Source: Roseburia sp. (lineage in GTDB: Bacteria > Bacillota > Clostridia > Lachnospirales > Lachnospiraceae). Taken from it: 64,000 bases of DNA. Position numbers and translations under genes: made by a program. Each line of letters opens with the position of its first letter. Position 1 is the stretch's first letter. The DNA lies in contig JAGBEG010000013.1 of assembly GCA_017937095.1 (NCBI GenBank), positions 186,001-250,000 on the forward strand, read 5' to 3'. This document shows, in pieces, positions 26,333 through 35,882 of this stretch. Under the pieces are notes generated by a model. The model did no database searches. It was not told where the DNA came from and saw only the letters and a program-made list of their open reading frames with translations.

Positions 26333-29108
26333 TACATTTACCTCTTACCTTTTTTCCAACACGTATCATTTCCGTAAACAGCTTCTGCAATGCGACATAC
26401 AACACCAAAAACATTCCCAATACCGCTATCATAAATACCGGAAAACAATATCGGTCAATCTGGTTATTTAAAATCGCCAACGCAAGAACATTTCCAAACA
26501 CAGTTGTTTCTAATATAAAGGCTATCTCAAGCCTCTTATCAATACTTCTCTTTTTTATTACACCCCATAATTCATAAGCAAACAGCAATATTGCCAAAAA
26601 TGGTGCGGCAATCATTGATATTGTAAACAATATCTTCGTGAATTGCACATATCCATTGGAATGATATATCGTTTCTAACACTGTACTGGAATCCACCATG
26701 AATTTTAACTGAGTCAGATCTTCATACCCAAACCATTCAATCAGATCATCATAACTCTGTTCCGTATAAAAATCTCTTCCCCTCTCATACCAACCAAACG
26801 CACACGCTATTCCGGAATTCTCGTTTCCTCTGGTAAAACTCGCTTCTTTGATTGCACTTTTATGGTCTTCCCCTCTTCCATAATAATTGGACAATACCAG
26901 ATAATTATCTATATAACCCATCAACATTCTATCAGGTCTTTGCAGAAAGCACTCTATAATATATCTGACATCACTATTTTCCCTTGTGGAAAACTCAAAC
27001 GTCTCTTCCACTTCCATATTGTCATTCAGCACAGCGACCGTATCCTCATCAACAATCTCAAAATATGTTGCCCCGTTGACAAGAGCGTAGCTCAATGTCC
27101 TCTCTGCGCTTCCGCTGCTCTCGCTTATTACCTTGCCTTCCCTGAATACGCTTCCGGTATGAACATAATTTGTCCACATTTTATTGCTTACCAGTAAGCA
27201 CACAAATGCCACGACAAAAGTTATCAGAGCCATTCCCTTCTTTTCCCTCTTTAGCCATCTGCATAATTCTGTTAGCACAAAAGGAATCGTGATAAACGCT
27301 ATATAGGTCTGCTTCAAAGAATATGCTAAGATCAGGTCTAAAGCCAACACTACCGCCTTCAATACCATCCATCTGATTTTTCCGCCATCCGGTACATAAT
27401 AAGCCTTTAAAAAGAATATCATATTGAATAAGCAGATGCTTGCTCCAAGAAATTCTGTCAGTACTACGTGGTAATAGCCGAATACAACCGGATTGAACAA
27501 TAAAATCAAAATAACTGCATACTTTATATACCTGAGTTTTTCATCGTCCACAATTTTGAAAAAAGAAAAACACAGATACAATGTCAGCATAAAAAATACC
27601 AGCATTAAGCAGCTCAGCCCCTGTGATGTGAATCCGAACAACTGCGATGTACTATATATCAAATACGGAAACAGCCATCCTCTGATCAAATCCCATCCAG
27701 CAAATGCTTCCTTACCCTCAAAATATTTCAGATAAGACATATACCATGCAGAATCTACCGTGAAATAAATCGGCACCGATATAAATATCAACACCACCAC
27801 CAGCAATAATACTGCTTTTATTGCATAGCGTATTCTCACATCATGCAGTTTGCTTAAGAGGAAGCTTTTTATACTTCCTGCATGAGGCAATATCTTATAT
27901 ATCAATAACGTCACGATTGCACTTATGACCAAGCAAAGTCCAAGCCATTTTACCAGGTCTAATACCCCCATGATTCCCCTGCTGTCATATTCCAACCACG
28001 CCAGAGAATTGGAGGAAATATACGGATCTCCCGCCTCATACTCTACTTCTACATACTCTCCCAGTTTATACTCTTTCACACAGCTTGTCTGATCAAAGTT
28101 TTCTATCAGTTCGCTTCCACCAAGAACCTTCTGTTCAAATAAACTCTTTCTGATTGTAACAGAAGCAATTTCTATTTTCCCGGCACTTTCACCGAAATCA
28201 ATACGGACATTCTGCAGACCTTCTTTTGAAATAGGTATAATAACTGTCTGAAAATCATTGGTTCCATATATTTTTCTTTTCTCATAATGGTTATCATCAT
28301 AAACACTTTCTGTTCCGTTATTATAAAATACTGCCAATGGCTCCTGATAGCTGCCCGTTTTAAAGGATATTTCAATACTTGGATATTGAATCCAACGCAC
28401 CAGCAATGGCTGATTGCTGTTTGCAGTAATAATACCGGTCACTATGAACAGTCCGCAAAATACGCACGCCCATCTCACTTTTCTGCTTTTTCGTATGTTC
28501 TTCCACATTCTGCGAATATCGTCAAATGTTATCTTGGAAATCAGAAAACTGATTGCAGCGCTTCCCAGAAAACTAACCAACAGTGCTATCAGCCCCACCA
28601 GAATCATCTTCACAAAATTAATGTCATATGACAATTCTTTAAGATTTCCGGATTGAATATATGGGTCATTCTCCTCATATTCTAAAACCGCATACTCCTC
28701 TGCATCATAGCTGGTCAGCATATTAGCAGTCGGAAATACCTGCAGGATTTCTTCTCCCTGCAATGTCTTTTTCAAAAACAGATTCTTCTTGAGCGTAATT
28801 GACTTTATTTCTGTCTTACCCGCACTGGCTCCACAGTCGATTCTAAGATTATTCAATCCGCCTGCCGGAAGTTTAAACGCAGCTTTTTGAAACTTGTCCG
28901 TCGACGTAATTCCATACATCTTTATATGACTGTCATCAAAAACGCTTTCCTCACCATTGTTATAAAAAACAACGAGTGCTTCCCGCTCATTTGTCGAGCG
29001 AAACTCTATTTCCACCGCAGGATATTTTAGGACATTCAAGAGTACCAGTCCGATTACAAATATCCCCAGAATCAAACCAAAGGTTCCTCTTTTCGCTTTT
29101 TTACTCAT
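26319..29108 (-). CDS. Large membrane glycosyltransferase-like protein with duplicated extracytoplasmic domain
   Basis: About 929 residues. After one N-terminal helix there is a roughly 130-residue beta-type domain (YPAVEIEF, VVFYNNGEESVFDD, NLRIDCGASAGKTEI, NDPYIQSGNL), then one to two helices. The same domain then appears again (YPSIEISF, AVFYNNGTESVYDD, NVRIDFGESAGKIEI, GDPYISSNSL). The remaining 500 residues hold about ten helices with a large outer loop, as in GT-C enzymes and some O-antigen-type polymerases. It may transfer a polyprenyl-linked sugar outside the cell. ATG 29108 is chosen because GAGAGG lies 10 nt upstream; the frame opens 13 codons earlier without a ribosome site. Confidence 0.6.
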   Translation of the reverse strand: MSKKAKRGTFGLILGIFVIGLVLLNVLKYPAVEIEFRSTNEREALVVFYNNGEESVFDDSHIKMYGITSTDKFQKAAFKLPAGGLNNLRIDCGASAGKTEIKSITLKKNLFLKKTLQGEEILQVFPTANMLTSYDAEEYAVLEYEENDPYIQSGNLKELSYDINFVKMILVGLIALLVSFLGSAAISFLISKITFDDIRRMWKNIRKSRKVRWACVFCGLFIVTGIITANSNQPLLVRWIQYPSIEISFKTGSYQEPLAVFYNNGTESVYDDNHYEKRKIYGTNDFQTVIIPISKEGLQNVRIDFGESAGKIEIASVTIRKSLFEQKVLGGSELIENFDQTSCVKEYKLGEYVEVEYEAGDPYISSNSLAWLEYDSRGIMGVLDLVKWLGLCLVISAIVTLLIYKILPHAGSIKSFLLSKLHDVRIRYAIKAVLLLVVVLIFISVPIYFTVDSAWYMSYLKYFEGKEAFAGWDLIRGWLFPYLIYSTSQLFGFTSQGLSCLMLVFFMLTLYLCFSFFKIVDDEKLRYIKYAVILILLFNPVVFGYYHVVLTEFLGASICLFNMIFFLKAYYVPDGGKIRWMVLKAVVLALDLILAYSLKQTYIAFITIPFVLTELCRWLKREKKGMALITFVVAFVCLLVSNKMWTNYVHTGSVFREGKVISESSGSAERTLSYALVNGATYFEIVDEDTVAVLNDNMEVEETFEFSTRENSDVRYIIECFLQRPDRMLMGYIDNYLVLSNYYGRGEDHKSAIKEASFTRGNENSGIACAFGWYERGRDFYTEQSYDDLIEWFGYEDLTQLKFMVDSSTVLETIYHSNGYVQFTKILFTISMIAAPFLAILLFAYELWGVIKKRSIDKRLEIAFILETTVFGNVLALAILNNQIDRYCFPVFMIAVLGMFLVLYVALQKLFTEMIRVGKKVRGKCNVVA

Positions 29109-29153
29109 TTCAATTAACCTCTCAAAAAGAATCTTCTTGCCGTACATAATATT

Positions 29154-30236
29154 CTATTTTAAATGATTCACAATCTTCAAAAATGTAGATTTAAAACCAT
29201 CTCTCTTAAATGATTCAACGACTTTCTGATAATTGCTCTTATTAATATTAGAAGTCAAAAGACGTTTCATCTCCTTATTGCTAAGCGCAAACGGATCCTC
29301 AATAGAGAACATCACATCATTATTACTTCGGTATTCTACGCGGAGCGCATCGTCAATATCCTCGTCGGAATAATACCTGCTATAACTCCACGGTGTCTTC
29401 GATACATTGTCCTCGTTGTTCTTCTCATGCAGCTTGGAATACTCCCTGTACAATTCGCGGAACGGATGCTCACCCTCTGGCAGCCAGTCATTCATACATT
29501 TCTCAATCGTTGCACCATATCCTGAAAAATGAATAAATCGAAGCGGATCACCCTTCACAAAATACTCCCCGTTCTCCTTCGTCATACCGCAATCCAATAA
29601 AGACCACGTAGCAAAATCATAACCACGGTGTTTGAACACTTCCACATCAAAAAAACATGGTGCGAGATCAATCCACTTCTGATCCGTGAAAATTCCGCGC
29701 AGAATGTCATCATAGCAGAATAAATACAAACGGTCTGCCCACCAGTTAATAAACTTCACTGCTTCCTCGCTCCTGTTTACTGCAAGGAATCCCAGGTTAT
29801 ATACACCGTGTGCTGTGGAGGACAGCTCCATGTCAATATTCCCCGGCTGCAACAGATGCGGGCAGAGAATAATCGGTCTTGTATTCAACAATTCCCTTAA
29901 TTCCACAAAATCTGAATAAACATAACAATCCGGATCAAGATAAATAAACTTATCTTCCTCCGGATAATGCTCGATGATGTATTTGAAAAAATGTCCTTTT
30001 ACAGATGTAGAAGCTTCTACAATGGCATGTTTATAAATATAGCGGTTGAAATTTCCTTCCCACATATCTTTCGATAAAATCACTTCATCAAAATATGGTG
30101 AATTCATAGATTCCGGCACTTCACGTTCCGTAAGACATACCAGAAACTTTGCATCAGGAATATTCTTCTTCACCGATTCTGCCAGTGTTCTTGCCTTGTG
30201 TGCATAATTTGTACATATTGATGTAAATATAATCAT
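29154..30236 (-). CDS. GT8-like nucleotide-diphosphosugar transferase
   Basis: 360 residues. FTSICTNYAHKARTLAESVKK at the start and FIYLDPDCYVYSDF near residue 97 (the DxD metal site) indicate a GT-A retaining transferase related to GT8; LRFIHFSGYG near 232 fits the metal-binding His motif near the C-terminus of that family. It acts in the cytoplasm on the growing glycan; sugar unknown. The gene starts past the frameshift tail of the acyltransferase gene and ends 45 bases before the large membrane protein. Confidence 0.7.
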   Translation of the reverse strand: MIIFTSICTNYAHKARTLAESVKKNIPDAKFLVCLTEREVPESMNSPYFDEVILSKDMWEGNFNRYIYKHAIVEASTSVKGHFFKYIIEHYPEEDKFIYLDPDCYVYSDFVELRELLNTRPIILCPHLLQPGNIDMELSSTAHGVYNLGFLAVNRSEEAVKFINWWADRLYLFCYDDILRGIFTDQKWIDLAPCFFDVEVFKHRGYDFATWSLLDCGMTKENGEYFVKGDPLRFIHFSGYGATIEKCMNDWLPEGEHPFRELYREYSKLHEKNNEDNVSKTPWSYSRYYSDEDIDDALRVEYRSNNDVMFSIEDPFALSNKEMKRLLTSNINKSNYQKVVESFKRDGFKSTFLKIVNHLK

Positions 30237-30391
30237 AACATTCTCTCCTTATATTCTTATACTATCGTCTCCGACGTCTCACTTCTTCTTAAAAGTCTCC
30301 ATAACAAGCCAATTCACCCCCAACGGTATCAAAACTCCGCATATTCCGATTATAATCGACCAATCTCCGGCATAAATATGGCACCATCCAA

Positions 30392-31354
30392 CTACGTTTG
30401 AGGGGGGGTAGATAAAACATATATCTGAAAAATACTTACTACCTGAAATGCCATTGTATGAAACAATAAAACCGGCATCGTATGCTTGCCTATATATGCA
30501 AGCATTCCCATTATTTTTTTGCTAAAGCTTATCTCCAATAAGCATAAAATCAAAATAATCGTCCAAATAATTCCAATAAACGCAACCGGGATAATAGTGG
30601 ACCAATTCGAGAAATTCATTGGTCTATAATCAAACGTATTCCCCGAAAATTCATATTTAAGTAATATCAGTATGGAAATCGACAAAATCAGTGCTAGCGC
30701 CACTTGCATATTTTTTTTAATAATATCAATCAAACCACACTCCTTTGTTATCCATCCCGCACAAAAGAACATAATTCCAACAAAAGTAACCTCTATTATG
30801 GTGCAATTTCCCCATGTCACTTGCGGTATTTGTTCATTCCACACAATTGCAACAACACCCAAAAGTACTGCCGCGCCGCAAATCAGTTCCTTGTAGTATT
30901 GAAACTTTCCTAATGTTCTATATATCAGATAGAAACCTGTGTTTACTGCAAATAAAGCCACTAAGAACCAGCACTGCGCCATAATATTCTCAACTATATT
31001 AAAACGCAATATTCCGAGGATACCATTCCAAAGAAAGGTCCCATCCACTTTATAATTCCATACATGGAACATATATAATATATTATGAGCCAGCAGCACA
31101 ACTATATTGGCACATACAAATGGGAGATATAGCCTTTTAAACAATCGGTTCACTAAAGCAATAATTCCTTTATCCTTAAACACATAGCCGGACGCAAAGA
31201 AAAACAGAGGAACATAAAAGTACGAAAATGGCGATACATCTACTCCTGCATGCGAAAACACAATAGCCATTATCGCAACCGCTTTTGCAACGTCCAGCCA
31301 TTCTTCACGCATTTGAGGCTGCATCTGTATTTTTTCTAAAGTATACTTTTTCAT
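30392..31354 (-). CDS. Acyltransferase-3 family membrane acyltransferase, truncated by a C7 tract
   Basis: The first 315 residues are a good acyltransferase-3 protein: EEWLDVAKAVAIMAIVFSHAG (conserved His), PLFFFASGYVF, and about nine helices. Translation then runs into CCCCCCC at 30412-30418 and stops seven codons later (PPQT, TAG at 30392). If the tract had one more C, the frame would continue to 30279 with GDWSIIIGICGVLIPLGVNW plus a basic tail ending FKKK, a normal final membrane helix and anchor, for about 358 residues. The gene as sequenced lacks that helix. It would acylate a sugar using acetyl-CoA or similar. The start overlaps GT2 at its 5' side by four bases (ATGA). Confidence 0.8.
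   Translation of the reverse strand: MKKYTLEKIQMQPQMREEWLDVAKAVAIMAIVFSHAGVDVSPFSYFYVPLFFFASGYVFKDKGIIALVNRLFKRLYLPFVCANIVVLLAHNILYMFHVWNYKVDGTFLWNGILGILRFNIVENIMAQCWFLVALFAVNTGFYLIYRTLGKFQYYKELICGAAVLLGVVAIVWNEQIPQVTWGNCTIIEVTFVGIMFFCAGWITKECGLIDIIKKNMQVALALILSISILILLKYEFSGNTFDYRPMNFSNWSTIIPVAFIGIIWTIILILCLLEISFSKKIMGMLAYIGKHTMPVLLFHTMAFQVVSIFQIYVLSTPPQT
30412..30418 (-). repeat. C7 tract (coding strand) that breaks the acyltransferase frame
   Basis: Seven consecutive C on the coding strand. The longer frame, with a textbook final membrane helix, requires eight. A sequencing slip is possible, but a real length polymorphism is equally compatible. Confidence 0.75.
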
Positions 31355-32190
31355 TTTTGTATCATCCTCTTAAGTATACTGCCAACTATCGGCATCTTAT
31401 AATACTTTTTGATTTTCTCAAAAGTCTTTTCATATTTCATCCGAATTGCAATCTGCTCAATCAACGCATCCCGCAATACCTTCGCGTATTCCTCTTTATA
31501 TTTATCATAAAATTCTTTATGATTATCATACATCTGCCGATACACTTCCTGCATCTGAGTGCAATCCGACTGAAAACCTGTTGTACGGGATACCGGCTTA
31601 ATGCGATAGTGAAACAGGATTTCCGGAATCTGAACGATTTCCCTTCCCAATCCCAAAATGCCCAGCCAGAAATCATAATCTTCCATGCCCGCTTTCATAT
31701 TGGTATTAAAGCCGCCCAGCTTCTCCCAATCCTCTTTATAAAAGAGCGCCGTCACAAATACTACATTATCCAGCAGCATTTTGTCAAATGAATATGCAGG
31801 TAAGTCCCACTTTCCGCTTTTTTCGCCAAACAAATCCGCCTCACAATATACTACGCCGATTTTGTCATCTGACTCTATCCGCTGTACTGCTTTTTCCATA
31901 TAAGTAGGATCAATCTTATCGTCAGAGTCCACCGGAAGGATATATTTCCCCTTCGCATGGCTGATTCCATAGTTTCGAGCTCCTGCAGGTCTTAAGTGCT
32001 CTGTATGCAGCACCGCAATCCGCTCATCCTTGATACTCTCAATGATTCCGACTGTCTCCTCATCATCAGAGCCATCATCAATAATAATCAGCTCCCAATT
32101 TGTATAGGTCTGCGCCTGCACCGATGCGATTGCCTCTTTAATATACATTCCATCATTATAACACGGCATAATTACGCTTACTAATTCCAT
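31351..32190 (-). CDS. GT2 glycosyltransferase
   Basis: 279 residues. VSVIMPCYNDGMYIKEAI at 4-21, IIDDGSDDEET near 35 and PVDSDDKIDPTY near 90 (the DxD equivalent), plus EDYDFWLG near 169, the usual acid base region, make this a standard inverting GT-A enzyme of family 2. It presumably adds one sugar of the repeat unit. Start ATG 32190 with AGAAGG seven bases upstream; two bases separate it from the methyltransferase gene. Confidence 0.85.
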   Translation of the reverse strand: MELVSVIMPCYNDGMYIKEAIASVQAQTYTNWELIIIDDGSDDEETVGIIESIKDERIAVLHTEHLRPAGARNYGISHAKGKYILPVDSDDKIDPTYMEKAVQRIESDDKIGVVYCEADLFGEKSGKWDLPAYSFDKMLLDNVVFVTALFYKEDWEKLGGFNTNMKAGMEDYDFWLGILGLGREIVQIPEILFHYRIKPVSRTTGFQSDCTQMQEVYRQMYDNHKEFYDKYKEEYAKVLRDALIEQIAIRMKYEKTFEKIKKYYKMPIVGSILKRMIQK

Positions 32191-32192
32191 AA

Positions 32193-33512
32193 TTAACCTT
32201 CTCTTCCTACTCGTTTTAATTTACTGATAACCTTATACCACTTTGTATTCTTTATACTCTGCAGTTCATCTGTAGTCTGGTCTAATTCCCGGTGCAAATT
32301 AAGATTCGCTTCCTTTAATTCCGCTATCTGTAGTCTCGATGCTTCTTCCATGCTTCTTGACGATTCTTCCAGACTTGCTATTTTCTCGTTTTCCTGCCGG
32401 ATTGTAGCCATACAGGAATCGAAATATGGCAGCATACTGTGAAGCAGCATCGTACACTCACACGTTATCGTCATACTTTGCTCATCCCCATCCAGCATCC
32501 AGTTAATTTCCTGCGGTGCCTTTAGCAAAATAATACCGCCATCCTCCAATTCTATGCCGCCGGTCCAATTTGGACATATTTCAACCTCTTCACCGTTTTC
32601 TTTTCTGACAGCCGCTTTCAACCCTTTTATCATGCAGGCATGTTCCATCGGGACAAAGCGAATGGAGTCTACACTCTTATCTGACGGGATCTCAAACTGA
32701 ATATCAATTTTCTCCCCTTCATTTTGAATATGCAGCATCTCGTCACTTAACCCATTAAACAAAACAAGCGATGTATATAACACTCCCGTTTTTTCCAGTC
32801 GGCTCAAACGGTTATCTGTAGGAAGCTCTTCTTTTCCCAAAATAAGTAAATATTGGTATGCCGCGCCTAACTTTCGCGTCTTCAGAAAATACGCAACCTC
32901 TTCCGGGACATCCTCATAACTATTAGGAATTTCCGATGTTCCTATATCCTTTGAAATTGCATCGATCGAGTCAATATTATATCCAAGTTTTTCTGTCATT
33001 TCGAGGATTGTGTTATAAGTCATAAAGTATCTGTGAGTGCGATCTAAAAGTCCCAACTCTGTATATTCAAACTTGTCATTAAATAAATTGACTAATACTG
33101 CATTGTTGGATACGTTTGGTATTGATGTTACAACTTTCCCGGTGTCCTTTAACACCTTTTTTACAACGCCAAGCGCTCTCTGTGGATCATCCAAATGCTC
33201 CAGCACGTCCAATATCACAACGTAATCATACCGCTCGTCCATTAATTGCTGATACCATGCATCGGTATTCAGATTACCGTCCACATCCCCCAGCAAAGCA
33301 TTTCTCGCGAACTCACTTGCCATCGTGCCGGATTCCGTATCAATCTCCACGATATCCACCACACAATTTTTGTTCTCCTTCAAATGTTTTGTAAGATTTC
33401 CAATCGCCGCGCCTAATTCCAAGACAACGCTGTTTTCGGAAATCTGGTTATATGCCCATTCATTTGTACTCCCCTTTTCAAGTTCATATCCAAAGTCATA
33501 TTTTCTACTCAT
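32193..33512 (-). CDS. SAM methyltransferase with C-terminal coiled coil, possible chain-terminating enzyme
   Basis: 439 residues. A class I methyltransferase fold occupies about 1-210: VLELGAAIGNLTKHL near 30, DVLEHLDDPQRAL near 101, SIPNVSNNAV near 129. A beta-type middle domain follows (220-370), and residues 385-430 form a heptad-like coiled coil (EKIASLEESSRSMEEASR and onwards) ending in a basic tail. In E. coli O9a the methyltransferase WbdD caps the chain and its coiled coil sets chain length. The same layout next to Wzm/Wzt suggests an analogous role here. It overlaps the wzt gene by eight bases. Confidence 0.7.
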   Translation of the reverse strand: MSRKYDFGYELEKGSTNEWAYNQISENSVVLELGAAIGNLTKHLKENKNCVVDIVEIDTESGTMASEFARNALLGDVDGNLNTDAWYQQLMDERYDYVVILDVLEHLDDPQRALGVVKKVLKDTGKVVTSIPNVSNNAVLVNLFNDKFEYTELGLLDRTHRYFMTYNTILEMTEKLGYNIDSIDAISKDIGTSEIPNSYEDVPEEVAYFLKTRKLGAAYQYLLILGKEELPTDNRLSRLEKTGVLYTSLVLFNGLSDEMLHIQNEGEKIDIQFEIPSDKSVDSIRFVPMEHACMIKGLKAAVRKENGEEVEICPNWTGGIELEDGGIILLKAPQEINWMLDGDEQSMTITCECTMLLHSMLPYFDSCMATIRQENEKIASLEESSRSMEEASRLQIAELKEANLNLHRELDQTTDELQSIKNTKWYKVISKLKRVGREG

Positions 33513-34815
33513 TCTTCATCTCTCCACTAACGATCTGTATATCGGACTCCAACTTCAGTATGCCGTCATTTCCCGGAACATTTGTTATCTGTAAATACAA
33601 TACATTATACAGCCAGGTCAGCACTTTAAAATCCATCAGGCTCCCCTCTGAAACAGCTACTCCAATGACATAATCCCCATTTACAATCTTCGGCATCTCA
33701 AACTCAAAATCAGCCCGATTCATACTTCCGCCTTTTATCCTGACTCCCTTTTTCATTCCGGTGTTAAGACTATTACAGTTGATGACCCAAAGCCCCTTTA
33801 CCGTCTCTATCACAAAACCAACCACGCAATTACTAATCTCTATCCTGCTTGAAAAGAAAATCGATAACGTGTACTTTTCCCCTGCCAGACATGAAGAAAC
33901 TCTTTTTCCATTCTGATCCGCCAGATAACATGATAAAATCTTCACGTCATCATTCAGAATACTCTCGTTTGTATACGAAATTTCCGGAAGGCTATCCAAA
34001 TCAAACACTTCATTTCCCACGGCACAGACATCCGCACTCTGGTCATCTGCTTCATCGGCTTTATATTCTTTTGCACGCTTTGCTAAAATGCAGTTGGAGT
34101 ACTCATTGCACACCTCTGTACTGTCACCGACCATCTGCTGCACGCCTTTTTCAATCCAGAGAACTCTTGAGCATAACTGCTTCACGATTCCGATATCATG
34201 CGAGACAAAAATAACGGTAATGTTTTTTGCTCTCAGTTCTTCGAATTTTTTATAGCACTTGTTCTGGAAAAAGACATCGCCTACAGACAACGCTTCGTCT
34301 ACAATCAGTATTTCCGGCTCGATATTAATCGCTACCGCAAAGGCAAGCCGCGCAAACATACCACTCGAATAATTCTTTACCGGCTGATAAATAAACTCAC
34401 CTATATCCGCGAACTCGACGATATCATCTACCTTTTTCTCCATCTCTTCACGGGTATATCCCATCATCGTTCCATTCAGAAATATGTTTTCTATTCCTGT
34501 ATAATTGCGATTAAAGCCCGCTCCCAACTCAAGTAATGCCGAAATCTTACCATTTACTGTTATCTGTCCGGCTGTCTGTGTCGCAACACCCGTAATCAGC
34601 TTCAACAACGTCGATTTACCCGAACCGTTGGTTCCGATAATTCCAAAGGTTTCGCCGCGCTTCACTTCAAAATTGATATCCCGCAGTGCATAAAACTCTC
34701 TGTGATGAGATTTATTTGAAACGCTTAATATCTCTTTCAAACGCTGGCTGGAATTATCATACAAATTATATACTTTACTTACATTTTCAACCTTTATTGA
34801 TAATTTTTCTTCCAT
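33505..34815 (-). CDS. wzt: Polysaccharide ABC transporter ATPase with Wzt-type sugar-binding domain
   Basis: 436 residues. Walker A GTNGSGKST (61-69), signature YSSGM (149-153), Walker B LIVDEALSVGD (170-180). About 285-436 is an added beta-rich domain (ISYTNESILNDDVKI, GEKYTLSIFF, MPKIVNGDYVIGV), as in Wzt proteins that recognise the modified end of the chain before export. It powers the permease encoded just upstream. ATG 34815 with AGGAG is chosen; the frame opens seven codons earlier inside the permease gene. The next gene is the methyltransferase that could make the recognised cap. Confidence 0.85.
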   Translation of the reverse strand: MEEKLSIKVENVSKVYNLYDNSSQRLKEILSVSNKSHHREFYALRDINFEVKRGETFGIIGTNGSGKSTLLKLITGVATQTAGQITVNGKISALLELGAGFNRNYTGIENIFLNGTMMGYTREEMEKKVDDIVEFADIGEFIYQPVKNYSSGMFARLAFAVAINIEPEILIVDEALSVGDVFFQNKCYKKFEELRAKNITVIFVSHDIGIVKQLCSRVLWIEKGVQQMVGDSTEVCNEYSNCILAKRAKEYKADEADDQSADVCAVGNEVFDLDSLPEISYTNESILNDDVKILSCYLADQNGKRVSSCLAGEKYTLSIFFSSRIEISNCVVGFVIETVKGLWVINCNSLNTGMKKGVRIKGGSMNRADFEFEMPKIVNGDYVIGVAVSEGSLMDFKVLTWLYNVLYLQITNVPGNDGILKLESDIQIVSGEMKNE

Positions 34816-34822
34816 AGCTCTC

Positions 34823-35608
34823 CTATAACACATCATCGAAATGTGGTCTTGATTTCTTAAACAACCTCGTTCCGATGATCAGATTGATCACGACAATCGC
34901 CCAAAAATAAACCGTCAGTTCCGGATACTCATAAAACATCCTATTGTAGATAAAACTATCTCTGTATCCCATGCACACATAGTACATCGGATTAAGCTTT
35001 AACAACATGGTGGAAATATTTGTCATATTGCTTGGATCCCAAAATATAGGTGTAATCCAAAATCCTACCTGAATAATAATCGCCACAAGATTCGCAATAT
35101 CGGTAGCAAAGGGTGTAAGCGCACCAAAAAGCCAACTCAGCGATAATGCAAGCATAAATGCGCAAAAGAAATAATAGAACGCCTGCAAATAATACAGGCT
35201 TGGCATTATTCCATAACAGAAATTCACAAAAACAATAAACACTAAGAAAACTAAGTGTATAATCGCCGCTGATACGACTTTTATCGCAGGAATAATCTCC
35301 ACGTTAAAATTCACCTTTTTTACTAAATAGCTATATTCGATCAAGCTATTCGTTCCCTGGCTGGTTGCTTCCGAGAAAAAATTCCAGATAAGAAATGCCG
35401 GCATATACCAAACAATAAATGGCACATTATCCGCTAAATTAGATGATTTAAATCCAACCTGAAACACCAGCCAAATAACTAACATATTGACCAACGGCTG
35501 TAGGATTGTCCATACTGCACCTAATAATGAGCCAGAAAATCTTGCCTTACAGTCATTCTTAGCCAACTCCCATAATATTTTTCTATCTATATATACTTTT
35601 TTAAACAC
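34823..35608 (-). CDS. wzm: Polysaccharide ABC transporter permease
   Basis: 261 residues, six helices, ABC-2 type. The N-terminal amphipathic part (LWELAKNDCKARFSGSLLGAVW) and the segment FWITPIFWDPSNM, LLKLNPMYYVCMGYRDSF are typical of TagG/Wzm/KpsM permeases for teichoic acids or O-antigens. It forms the export channel with the following ATPase. It is the first gene of the unit that begins at the promoter 35698-35726, with a leader of about 80 bases. Confidence 0.88.
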   Translation of the reverse strand: MFKKVYIDRKILWELAKNDCKARFSGSLLGAVWTILQPLVNMLVIWLVFQVGFKSSNLADNVPFIVWYMPAFLIWNFFSEATSQGTNSLIEYSYLVKKVNFNVEIIPAIKVVSAAIIHLVFLVFIVFVNFCYGIMPSLYYLQAFYYFFCAFMLALSLSWLFGALTPFATDIANLVAIIIQVGFWITPIFWDPSNMTNISTMLLKLNPMYYVCMGYRDSFIYNRMFYEYPELTVYFWAIVVINLIIGTRLFKKSRPHFDDVL

Positions 35609-35697
35609 ATTCTACTCCATTCTCATAGTTTACCTATGCTTTATTCATATAAATATCATTATATATATTTCCCGACTGTTTTTATACAAACAGAATT

Positions 35698-35726
35698 ATT
35701 ATACCACAATCCCCCATCAGCCGCAA
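35698..35726 (-). promoter_or_regulatory. Extended -10 promoter of the ABC exporter unit
   Basis: On the minus strand: TTGCGG (35721-35726), 17 bp, TATAAT (35698-35703), preceded by TGG (extended -10). The start is near 35691. The leader contains a small hairpin (CTGTTT/AAACAG). The same -35, spacing and -10 occur at 45322-45350. Confidence 0.75.
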
Positions 35727-35788
35727 TGTTTTGCGTATTTTGTCCGCATTCCGGGTTGATTTTGCTCAGTAGTTTCTGGTCTTCTTAC

Positions 35789-35851
35789 AAAAAAAGCCTT
35801 CCGATACCGTAGACATCCATAAAACAGACACCTACGGAATCGAAGACTTTT
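35789..35851 (-). terminator. Strong terminator of the unit that starts near 45.3 kb
   Basis: An imperfect 20-bp stem (GCCTTCCGATACCGTAG, 35796-35812, with CTACGGAATCGAAGACTTTT, 35832-35851) is followed on the minus strand by seven T. It lies 32 bases after the stop of the GT2 gene at 35883 and before the exporter promoter, separating the two operons. Confidence 0.85.
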
Positions 35852-35882
35852 CAACGTTTGAGCGAAAACTCCCCGCAGAAAT

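Noticed and set aside
30711-30718. A8 run in the acyltransferase gene
   Set aside because: A/T runs of this length are common in this AT-leaning DNA and the frame is intact across it; kept only as a minor note.
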